A stretch of 64,000 bases of DNA from JBKBIP01 sp046297495 (lineage in GTDB: Bacteria; Planctomycetota; Planctomycetia; Gemmatales; Gemmataceae): NCBI GenBank assembly GCA_046297495.1, contig JBKBIP010000001.1, positions 186,001-250,000 of the forward strand. The letters are read 5' to 3'. This document shows, piece after piece, positions 10,201 to 22,200 of this stretch. How positions within the stretch are numbered: the first letter of the stretch is position 1; every line of letters starts with the position of its first letter. A program made the translations under genes and the position numbers. The notes below the pieces were generated by a model that was not told the DNA's origin, did no database searches, and was given only the letters and a program-made list of their open reading frames with translations.

Positions 10201-13200
10201 GGTGTCGTCAGTGGTGCCAGCATCGGCTTCAACAAGTTCGGCGAAGGCATCTTGCAATTCGGCGGCGGGGGTAACAATTCGAACAGCGGCACCAATTTCA
10301 TCTGGCAAGGCACCGTCGAGCTAAACAAAACTCCCGGATTGAACGCGTTGGCCGCGGCGACCATCGTTGGCGATCACGTCGGCGGAAACAACGCCGACGC
10401 CTTGGTCTTGCTGGCCGATGATCAGATCCCCAATGTGACCATCACCATCAACAGTTCCGGCTTGTTCGACCTCAACGGCAATTCCGAAACCTTTACCGCC
10501 ACCGCCACTGCGGCGTTGACGGCAATCAATATGCACACGGGACCAGCCGCCAGCGCCGAATTGCGCATCGGCTCGGGAACGCTGACGCTAGATAACACGT
10601 CTTTTGCCAAAAACATCACTGTTACCACCACCATAGTCGGCGGTTCGTCCCCGCCTGCCCTGATCACGGGCACTACGGGTAGTCTGAACATCATCAACGG
10701 CACCTCGACAATCACGGTCAACGACAGCGATTCTCTGGATGACCTAATCATTTCCGCGATCATCAGCGGGGACGGCAACTTCACCAAGGCAGGCAATGGG
10801 CGCATGGTCCTGTCGGGCGACAATAGCTTTACCGGCAACGTCACGGTAGCCGCCGGGGAGTTGGCTCTGCGCCATGCCAACGCTCTGGGCGCTCCAGGCG
10901 GCACCAATTCCGTGACCGCTGGGGCTGCGGTCATTTTGCAGAACGTCAACGTCTCCGGTGAGACTTTGACCTTGAACGGCAACGGCCCCGGCAACTCCGG
11001 TGCCCTGCGCAACGACATCGGCGACAACGAATGGTCCGGCGATATCATCCTCAACACTGCCAGCCGGGTCGGCGTCGAAGCGGGGACCACCTTGACCCTG
11101 AGCGGTTCCATCCAGGGCGGGGGGGGACTGATCAAGGAATTGCCCGGCACCCTGATCTATAGCGGTGCCGTCGCCAACACCTATATCGGTAATACGACGA
11201 TTCAAGAAGGCACCTTGATCCTGAATAAATCCGTGGCCAACGGTGCCATTGCTGCTGGGACATTGATTATCGGCAACAACGCGGGTGGTCCTGGTGCCGA
11301 CGTGGTGCAAATCGGCTTGGGTGCCGGTACTCCTCAGCAGATTGCCGCTGGTGTTGCGGTGACGATCAACACATCCGGCTTACTCGATCTCAACGGCAAC
11401 AACATGGCGATCGGCGGCCTGACTACCATAACCGCCGGCCCCACCTTCAGCGGCAGCATTGCCCTGAGCGGCGCTACCCTGACGCTCAACGGCGATGTGA
11501 CGGTCAATGTCATGGGCACCATGACGAGCGCCGCCCCCGGCGCCGAGATCGGTGGCGGCACTTTGGCCTTCAGTGCGGCTCGTACCTTCACAGTAAATAA
11601 CAATGCACTCCACCTGCGTGAGCTGGTCATCAGCGCCAATATCCTGAGTAGTGCCAATTTGCTCAAGGCCGGGGCCGGTGATTTACTGCTGACGGCCGAC
11701 AACAGCAGCTTCTCCGGCAATGTCCAACTGGGAGGCGGCACCTTGGCGGTCGGCCATGATAATGCCTTGGGTACGGGCGCTCTCAACGTCACCGCCGCCG
11801 CTGTTATCCTCGCAGATGGCGGCAGCCGCACCATTGCCAACAATGTGAATTTGAGCGCCGCCCTGACCGTGCGGGGCGATCAGGACTTTACCTTCGGCGG
11901 CACGATCGCCCAAACCGTGGCAGCTGGCGCCTTGACGACCAACCAAGCCGGCGGCACCAGCATCATCTTCGCCAACTCGATTATCCTGCTGAATGCCTCT
12001 ACCTTACTGATCACCACCAGCACCTTCCGCGCCATCACGGAGGTATCCGGTGTGATCAGCGACGGCGCCGGCACGGGCGGCATCGTCAAGGCGGGCACGG
12101 GTGTTCTGATCCTCAGCAATGCCAATACCTATAAAGGCGTCACTCAGGTCAACGCCGGCGGCGGCATCTTGCGCGTTACGCATGGCGATGCCCTCGGTTC
12201 GACAACCGGTACCACCACGGTGAACACCAACGCCGCCTTGGAACTTTTGGGATCGTTCACCATCGCCGAGAACCTGAGCTTCCAGGGCGCCAACGCCCGT
12301 GGTGTTCCTGGTTTGGAAGATGGCGCCCTGCGCGTGGTGGGTTCCAGCAGCGACGTGACCTGGGCCGGTACCATCACCCTGGGCACGGGCAATGGACAAT
12401 TCAATGCCATCGGCGTCGATGCCGGCAGCAGGTTGATCGTGAGTGGTGAAATCGGGCAATTGGTCTCGAATGTTGGGTTGATCAAGGTTGGCGATGGCAC
12501 CCTGCAATTGGCCAGTCCGACCGGCAATACTTTTGCAGGCGGGTTGATTGTGCGTCAAGGCACCTTGGAATTAAACGTCGGTGCCGGCAACTCTTTCGCC
12601 GGTAATTTGACCATCGGTGATCACGGCGGCGGTGCCAACTCCGATCGCGTCGTCTTGTTGGCCAGCGATCAAATCCCCACGGTGACGGTAACGCTCATGG
12701 CTTCCGGTCAGCTTGATTTGAGCGCCAACGGTGGGCAATTTGACCTGATCAGCCTCTTCGCCATGCAGCGCATCTGGAATGTCGCTCCCAGCATCGTCAC
12801 CGGTGCTGGTACCTTACAGATCAACACCACTTCAACCATGATTAGCGCCACCGGCTACTTCACCGATGGTACCACGCCGGCCGGGACCATCGAGGGCAAC
12901 CTGAACCTGGGAGGCGCCGGCAGAACGATAACGGTTAACGATACGTTCGTGGCCAGTGACGCGGAAGATTTGGTGATTTCAGCAGTCATCGGTCAAACCG
13001 CCGCCGCAGGTGTCACCAAGAGCGGCAACGGCACTCTCGCTTTGCTCGGCTCCAATACTTTCACTGGGACTACGACGGTTAATGCGGCCTTCAACACCTC
13101 GGCGCGAGGATTCACCGGCTCCTTGGTACTGCGCGGTGGCGGCACTCTAAACAACGCCACCGGTGGGGCCGTGACCGTGAACTCGGGAGCTACCTTGGTC

Positions 13201-16200
13201 CTGGATAATTCGGCCGGTAGCGTGGATCGCATTCGAGATACTTCTACAGTCACTTTGGCCGGCGGTATGCTCGACTTCATCGCCCACGAGGACGGCACCA
13301 CCGAGCAAATCGGCACGTTGACTATCAACGCAGGTAACAATACCGCGAATTCCGTCATCCGCTCGACCAAGACCGGCGATGGCGACGCCCAATTTATTGC
13401 CACATCGCTGACTCGCGGCGCGGGCGGCTTGGTACATTTCATCGGCGTTGGTGCCGACTTGGGAGAATTGGCTGTCACTGGGAACGAAATCCGCATCAAC
13501 GGCGGCACTAACCCCTTTGTCAACGGCGTGCTGCCGTATGGCACCATCGAAGGGCCGTCTTCCAGCCTGGACTTGGTGCGCGACGCCGATGGGGTTGTCT
13601 CTGCTCCCTACATCATCGGCCGGGTTGTCAGCTATGCCACCGACATCAACACGCCTAACGGCATCGTGCGTTTGGATGGTACGGAGCCGGCGGCCAATCG
13701 CATTCTGACCGGCAACGTCACCATCGCTGCCCTGCTCATCGATGGCAACAACGTGGTCATTAGCGAAGACGTGGCAGGGCGCACCCTGACGATCAATCCT
13801 GGTGCTCAGAGTGGTCTCGTCGTCAACCGAGGGACTGGTAATGAGATAACAGTTTCGACTCTGGCGTTCGCTGCCCGTGATCCCATTTTCAACATTGTTA
13901 GCGGCGACATGGGCGTCAGCGCGGCCATCACGGGCACGGCGGCGATGCGCAAGGAAGGCAGCGGCGAATTGATCTTCACCGGGAATAACATCGGCTTCAC
14001 GAACAGCATTACGATTAACAATGGCGTGCTGCGCGTGGGACACAACAACGCCCTGGGCACGGCCACCAATGTCGCGGGCACCAGTACCATTGTTAACTCG
14101 TTGGCTCAGTTAGTTTTGGATGCTTCCCTTGCCACCGGCGGCACACTGACCATTGGCAATGAGCTGCTAAATGTTGCTAACGGACTGGCAATTGCTGATA
14201 ATGGCCGTCGTGGGGCCGTCGTGGCGGTCGGCGGCGTAACGACGTGGGGCACGGGCACTACCTCGATCACGCTGAACGCGGGGCTTACCGTGATCGACGT
14301 GCATGCGGATAGCGAATTAGTCTGGGCAGGAACACTCAACAATAACATTACAACTGCCAGTCTGCTCAAGATTGGCGGCGGCGTCCTGGAGTTGGCAGGT
14401 ACGGCCAGCAATATCACGAATACGGGGCCCTTCTTTATCAACGAAGGAACTGTTCGGCTTAATAAAACAGGAGACGGAATCAATGCGATGCGTATGAATG
14501 TGGTCATCGGCGATTTCAGCGGTACGGATGTTTTGGAGTACGGCCCCACAGCAGGCAACGACCAAATTCAAGACGCGACGGCCCGGACTGTGCAAGTCAC
14601 TCCTTCCGGCGTCTGGAATTTGAATAACATCAACGACCGCATCGCCGGCGCCGTCACCATGACCGGCGGCACCATCACTACTGGCAGCGGCACGTTGATC
14701 TTGGCCAACAACTTAACCGTCACCACCAGTGCCGCTCCTGCGACTATCAGCGGCAATCTCGATTTGGCCGCCGGCACGCGTACCTTCACCGTCAACGACG
14801 CCGCCGGCGACATCGGTTTGACTATATCTGCCAACGTCAGCAACGGTACCTTCGCCAAAGCCGGGACGGGTACGCTGCTGTTCTCCGGCGCTCGCACGCA
14901 CACCGGAACGGTCAATCTGTCCGCTGGCACGCTGGCCCTGGACGATCCCGGCGCGCTAGGGACGGCGACGCTGAATGTCACTGCAAATAGCACCTTGCGC
15001 GGCGAGGGGATCGACCTGGTCGGCGCCAATGCCATCACCAACAATGTCAACAGGACNNNNNNNNNNNNNNNNNNNNNNNNNNNNNNNNNNNNNNNNNNNN
15101 NNNNNNNNNNNNNNNNNNNNNNNNNNNNNNNNNNNNNNNNNNNNNNNNNNNNGACCGGTGGCACGCTCACCCTCGGCGGACGCCGTGATTTCGGTGGTGT
15201 CCACGGCATTGAGTTGGCCGGCTCGGTTGTCATGGCGAATCCCGGCTCCCCTGCGGTCATTGGTTTCGCCGTTCAAGATCCACTTGTACATGCGGAGATC
15301 AGCGGCACGATTAGCGGCGGCGGCAGCAATCTGATCTTCGGCAAGAGCGGCACTGGTACCCTTATCTTGTCGGGCAACAACACCTTTTTGGTCCGTCCTA
15401 CGGCTGGCAGTGGCGTCAATCTCGATCAAGCCGATGGCATCCGAATCGATGCGGGCATTCTGCGCGTCGCTCATTCCAACGCCTTGGGCGGCGGTGGATA
15501 TGCCAATGTCAATGTGCGCGGCGATCTGGGCGCCGCTCTCGAAATCGACGGCACTGCGGGAAATGTCGATATTACCAACCGGCACTTGATTCTCTTTGGC
15601 CCTGACAACGGCATCGCACGGGGGTACTTGAATCGAACTTCATCGGAAGCCGTCGCTACCGGCGTTCTGCGCAATATCGCGGGCACCAACAGGGTCACCG
15701 GCCAAATCGACTTGCGCAACATTGGCACTTCGACGACGAACGCCGTAACCATCTACATCGGTGTGGATGCTGGCCGATTGGATTTGAACGGCCAAATAAT
15801 CGGGACCACCAATGTCGCCGGCACCACTACGGTCAACAACCGCAACCTCTACAAAGTAGGCGAAGGTACCTTGCGCTACAGCGGCGGAGCCGGCAATACC
15901 ATCAACGGCAACACGGTGGTCATTGCTGGCACTCTGGAACTCAACAAGAGCGCCGGTAATGCCATCGCCGGTCCGCTGATCATCGGCGATAACGAGGGAG
16001 CCGCCGGCAGTGATCAGGTGGTGCTACTCAACAACAATCAGATCGCCGACAACACCACGACCGTCACCATTCAGTCCACTGGCTCATTAGTTTTGGGAGA
16101 TTTCCAGGACGCGATCTTCGGACCGACCGGCACCAATACTAACGTACTCAGTCTGGTCCTGGGTGATGGCAAGAGTGCCAGCGTCAGCAGCACGAATCTG

Positions 16201-19200
16201 GGGGCGCTGATTCTGGGGCGAAACACGACCAACACCAGCGGTATTTTGGTCACGCCGCGTCCCGGCGTCTCCAACGTGGTGCCGGCCACCATCGAAGGCA
16301 ATCTACAATTGCGTACCGCGACCGACTCCGCTGGCAGAACTCGCCAGATTACCGTGGATGATAGTCCCGCCGACGTCGAACTGCTTGTCACCGCTAATAT
16401 CCTGAATGGCGGCGTCGATGATACCACCAACGGCGCGGTGAACAAACTTGGTTTGGGCCGAATGGTGCTCAACCCGGACGATGCCAGCACCTATACCGGC
16501 AACACCACGGTTTCGGCTGGCGTGCTGCAGGTTCAGAAAAGTGAGGCTTTGGGTTTGGGAACTACCGTCACGGTCGCGGCAGGAGCTTCTCTGGAACTGG
16601 ATGGCGATTTGACCATCAACAAGAATTTGAACGCATCCGGCACTGGTCTGTTCAACGGTCCGGTGTCCACGCGGCGGGTTGCTCCCGAAGGCACCGGCGC
16701 GGTGCGTAGCATCAGCGGCGACAGTACCTGGACGGGCAATGTATCCCTGAACGCCAACCCCACGGTGTTCCGCAACGAGGCGGGCACATCGCTGACGCTC
16801 AATGGCGCTATCACCTTGGGGGCCACCGGGAATGAGTTTGTCAAGACGGGTGAAGGAACCCTGATCTTGGCGGGAACCACCGACAACATCATCACGTCAG
16901 TCAGCTTCGTTTTGAGCGGGACGCTGGTCCTGAACAAACAGGGGACCGCCAATGCCTTGCGCGGCACCCTGGTCATCGGCGATGAATTCTCCCCGGCCAC
17001 GGTGCAATACGGCCCCGACGCCGGCACCGCTCAGATGCTGAACACGGCCGCCATCCTGATTTCCAGCACCGGCATCCTCGACTTGGCCACCAATGACAAG
17101 ACGGATCAATTCGGTGAAATTCGGTTGACGGTGGGAGCTACTTCCAGCTCGCAGATTCACACCGGGTCCGGCGCCGCTGTCCTGACCAATAATACGTTCC
17201 GAGTGATAACCATGCCGGGTACCACCACTCTATCACCAGCAGCACTGGTGACGGGGAATTTGCACTTGGGACCGAGTGGCACGGTCACGCGCACCTTCAC
17301 GGTTGACGCCAGCCTGGCCAACGATCATCTGATCATTGATGGGGTTATCGCCAATGGCGGCGCCACTGCGGCCAATGTGACCAAGACCGGTTTTGGCACG
17401 ATGGTCTTGCAGGGCAGCGCCCCCAACATCTACACTGGTACCACCACTGTCAATCAGGGCACCCTGGCGTTGGCCAAGGATGCTGGGGTAGACGCTGTCC
17501 CTGGCAATCTGGTCATCGGCGACAACGTGGCCTATGGTCAGACGGATATTGTCATTCTGCGCAACAACCAACAAATCGCCGACACCACTAATGTCGTCAC
17601 CGTCAACAGCTCCGGCTTGCTGGACCTGAACGGCTTCAACGAAACGCTCATTGGTCCGGTCGCGGCTAATAGCAACGCGCTGACCTTGCAGATCAATGCC
17701 GTCTATAGCGCCGTGGTCGATACCAACGGTGGTACTTTGACACTGGGCGGACCAGCCACCAACAGTAACGTCAATGTCGTCAATGCGGGGAACACGACTT
17801 TTCACAGTCCCGCCGCCGTGATTCGCGGCAATATCAACCTGGGTGACAATCCGCGCCGCTTCGACGTGGTCAATTCCACCGTTGTTAGCGACGCGGTGAA
17901 CCTGGATATGTCGCAAGCCATTGTGAGCGGAACGGGTGGCTTGACCAAGCTCGGCGTGGGTACCCTGCTACTGGGCGTCAACAATGCCACGGGGACTACC
18001 AATGTCTTGGATGGCTTAGTGATCCTGAGCGGTACCCATGCTCCTGACTTGGTGGTCGGTGATGGCATTGGCGCGGACAACACGGCCCAGGTGTGGATGA
18101 CGGCCAGTGACTTAATCGCTAATACCGCCAACGTGCGCGTCAATGCCGAGGGAGTGTGGCTGCTAGGTATGAATGCCGTGCAAGGCATCTCGATTACCTC
18201 GACACCCGCTACCTTCTTCACGCTTACTTTTGATGATGGTGTCAATCAATTCACCACGCGCCCCATTGCCACCAATGCCACGGCGGCGGTGGTGCAGACC
18301 GCCTTGCAAGACCTGCCCAACATCAACATCGGCGATGTGCTGGTGACGGGGGGCACCGATGTCTTTGGCATCCGCTACTTCACCATTCAATTCCGCAATG
18401 GTGATCCGCGTTCGTCCACTGGCTTGGGATTGCAAGCCATCAATCCGTTGATCATCAGCGCGATTCCCGGCCAGCCGGCTTTGTTCCCGCCCGACATGCA
18501 GACCGATATTTATGCTGGAGCTTCACAGTCACAAACCATTGCCGAATTGACAATGGAACGAGGCGTGGTCACGACGCCCGGCAGCGCCGACATCGCCACG
18601 GGCACGGGTACCTTGACCATGACTGGTGACATGACGCTGCTCAACCGCGGCGCCACAATCAACACTTCTCCCCCGGCCACGATCACCGGCAATTTGAACC
18701 TAGCCGGCGCCAGCCGCATCTTTTCCGTCGTTGACTCCGCTACCGCCGGTGCCGCCACTGATTTGTTGATCATGGCCACGATCAGCAACGGCGGCATCAT
18801 CAAGACCAATACCGGCACGTTGGAACTGGGCGGCTTCCAGGACAATACCTACGCCCTCGCCACCGAGATTCAGGTTGGGGCCATTCTGCTGGCCAAGGCC
18901 CGCGTCAATGAAATTCAAGCGATCACGGTCGATCCATCGGTGACAGCAGGCCAGTTCACCATCAGCTACGGCGGTTACACCACGGCGCCGCTCAATTTCA
19001 ATGCGACGACGGCCCAAGTGCAGACCCAACTGCTGTCGCTGCCGTCGATCGGTGCCGGCGGCGTGGCCGTGGCCGGTTCACCGGGTGCATACGAAGTTAC
19101 GTTTATCGGCAACTTGGCCAACGCCAATGTTGAGGAGATGACCGTCGCCAACCTCAGCTTGGTCGGCGGCGACGTGTCTGTCTTTACTGCCCGCGACGGC

Positions 19201-22200
19201 CAAAGCGACGAGATTCAAACCATCTCGTTGGATGGTGGCGTGACAGGTGGGACCTTCACCATCAATTTCAATGGTCGAACGACGGCTCCCATCGCTTTCA
19301 ATGCCACGGCGGCAGCCGTGCAAGCGGCGCTGCAAGCCTTAGCGCCGGAAATCGGCACGGGAAATGTGACGGTCCTGGGTGGCGGCGGCGCGAACGGCGT
19401 CTATACTTTGATCTTCCGCAATGGCTTGGGCAGTGCCAACGTGCCGGAAGTGACCGTCGATGCCACCAGCTTGATCGGCGGCGGGGCCACGGTGGCGACG
19501 GTATCGGATGGGTTCAGCTTCAACGCGATTCCGACCGGCACCATCATCATCGGTGATGGCGCCGGGACCGATGCTCTGAACTTGGGAGCATCGCATCAGA
19601 TCGGCGATCTAGTGGCTGTCACCATGCTCGATACCACCGGCGTTCCGCAATTCAACCTGAATGGTTTTAGTGAGGAGATCGGCTCGCTGGCCTCTGCTGG
19701 CACCAATGCCGTGGTGGCAATGGGGGGCAACAACCCGACTCTAACTACCGGCGGCAACAACGCTTCCACCACGTTCAACGGCGTGATTAGTAGCAGCGTG
19801 GCCGGCATGGGCAACCTGACCAAAGTCGGGACGGGTGAGTTCACGCTGGCCGGGACGGCGGCGAATACGTTCACGGGGACCACCTGGATACGCGAAGGCG
19901 TACTCATTCTTCAGAAAACCGCCGGTGTCGATGCCCTTCGCGGTCCGATCGTCGTCGGCGACGGCATTGGCGGCCAGGACGCCGACGAATTGCGTCTGGG
20001 AGCCTCCAATCAGATTCAAGACGCGGCCACGGTCACCATCACTATCACCCAGTCCGGTCTATTCGATCTCAACGGCTTTATCGAGACAATCACCGGTCCT
20101 GCTGCAGGGGTGGTCCTGACCTTGGAACTGGGACCGACCGCCAGCGCCCGCATCACCAACAGCGATCTCGGCAATCCCTCGACGCTGACACTGGGCGGCG
20201 CGGCAGGGGCCAGCAATGTCAACGTAGTCGCCCTCGCAGGCACCGACGACACTTCGCCGCCGGTGCTCATCGACGGCAACCTGAGCCTGAGCCTGGGCAA
20301 CCAGACCCGCACCTTCACCGTGGCCGACACTGAAACACCCAGTACGAACACCGATCTGCGGGTGGAGGTGCCAGTGATTCAGAGCGCTGCCACCGGCGCG
20401 TTGATCAAAGCCGGTCCCGGTACCATGACGCTCAATGCCCTCAACACCTACACGGGCGCCACCACGGTCAATGATGGTATCCTGGGGGGCAATGGTACTC
20501 TGACTGGACCATTGACGATTAACAGCGGCGCGACTCTCAGCCCTGGCGATAATGGAACAGGTATATTCACGGTCAATAACAATGTCACGTTCAATGCCGG
20601 TGCCTTTTACTTCGTCGAGATCAATGGCCCGACCGTCGGCACAGAGTATGACCGCCTGTCCGTCAATGGAAACGTCAGCATCGACAACTCCGCGACCCTG
20701 GTCGGCAGTACAGTATTCGACATTGCCAACGGGGTGTCTTTCATCATCATCGAGAAAGTATCCGCTGGATTGATCACTGGCGCCTTCGGTAATGCCGATC
20801 AGTTGTCGCCACCGGATGTCGTCTTCGTGGGCGGCAAGAGTTACATCTATAACTTCGATGGCGCCAACTACGTGGGGGGCAGTGGTCGGGATTTGGAATT
20901 GAATTCCGTCAAGACCACGCGCGAATGGGACGGTGAAAGCCTCACGACTAACAACTGGACCGACGCCGTTAACTGGGTGGGAGACGTGGCTCCGTTCGTG
21001 GGGGACGATTTGTTGTTCCGTAATTTGGGCCTCGTGCGTCCCAACCCCTTCAACGACTTCGCGCCTGACACCGACTTCGGTCTGATCACCATTGACGCCA
21101 CAGGGGGCAGTTACGATCTGCAAGGCAACCGCGTCCGCTTCGCCGATGCCACAGGCGGTATCCTGCATCAAAGCGGCACCCACACGATCAGCCTTGATCT
21201 GCTCTCGGCAACCAACCCACTGACATTGACATCCAATGGTACCCAACTTAACGTCAATGGCGCCATTACGCTGGGCAGCGGATTGGTGCTGACGGGAACC
21301 GGCACGAATGCCGCCATCAACGGTGACATCGGTGAATCTGGCTCCCAAACTGTGACCAAGCAGGGGGCTGGGACCTGGACCTTGGCGGGCAACAATACCT
21401 ACACCGGCCTCACAACGGTCAGTGCCGGTACGCTGCAAGTTGATGGCGGCAGCGCCATACTGGATACCAACACGGTGAATGTCAACGTGGCAGGCGCCAC
21501 CTTGGCATTGCTGGATGATGAAACCATCGGCACGCTCAACGGCGTGGCGGGTGGCATCGTCCAACTCAATGCCAATACGTTGACCGTGGGGGCTGGTTCC
21601 TTCGCCGGTAACATCAACGGCAGCGGCGGTTTGACCAAGAACACCGCCGGTATCCTGACCCTGAGCGGTACCAATAGCTACACTGGTGTCACTAACATCG
21701 ATGCCGGTACGCTGCAAGTCATGGGCGGCAGCGCATTGGTTGACACCGGTACGGTCTCTGTGAATATCGCCGGGGCTACCTTCGAGTTATTAAATGATGA
21801 AACCATCGGTACGCTCAACGGCGTGGCGGGTGGCATCGTCCAACTTAATGCCAATACGTTGACTGTGGGGGCTGGTTCCTTCGCCGGCGCCATCAACGGC
21901 AGCGGCGGCCTGACCAAGAACACCGCCGGCATCCTTCTCTTGAACGGTACCAATGGCTACACCGGTACCACCAACATCGACGCCGGTACGCTGCGCGTCG
22001 ATGGCGGCAGCGCATTGGTTGACACCGGTACGGTCTCCGTGAATACCGCCGGGGCTACCTTCGAGTTGTTGGCGGATGAAACCATCGGCACGCTCAACGG
22101 CGTGGCTAACTCCACGGTACAGCTTAATGCCAACACCCTTACCGTTGGCGCGGGGAATTTCCTGGGTGTCATCGACGGGACCGGCGGCTTAACCAAGACG

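Noticed and set aside
20059..21717. 552-residue open frame on the minus strand inside the giant gene
   Set aside because: It is antisense to strongly conserved repeat coding sequence, has low-complexity composition and resembles no family. Long antisense frames here result from biased codon use in a repetitive gene.
21355..22191. Possible CRISPR array
   Set aside because: The repeats are 279 bases long, contiguous without spacers and in the coding frame; this is protein repeat structure.
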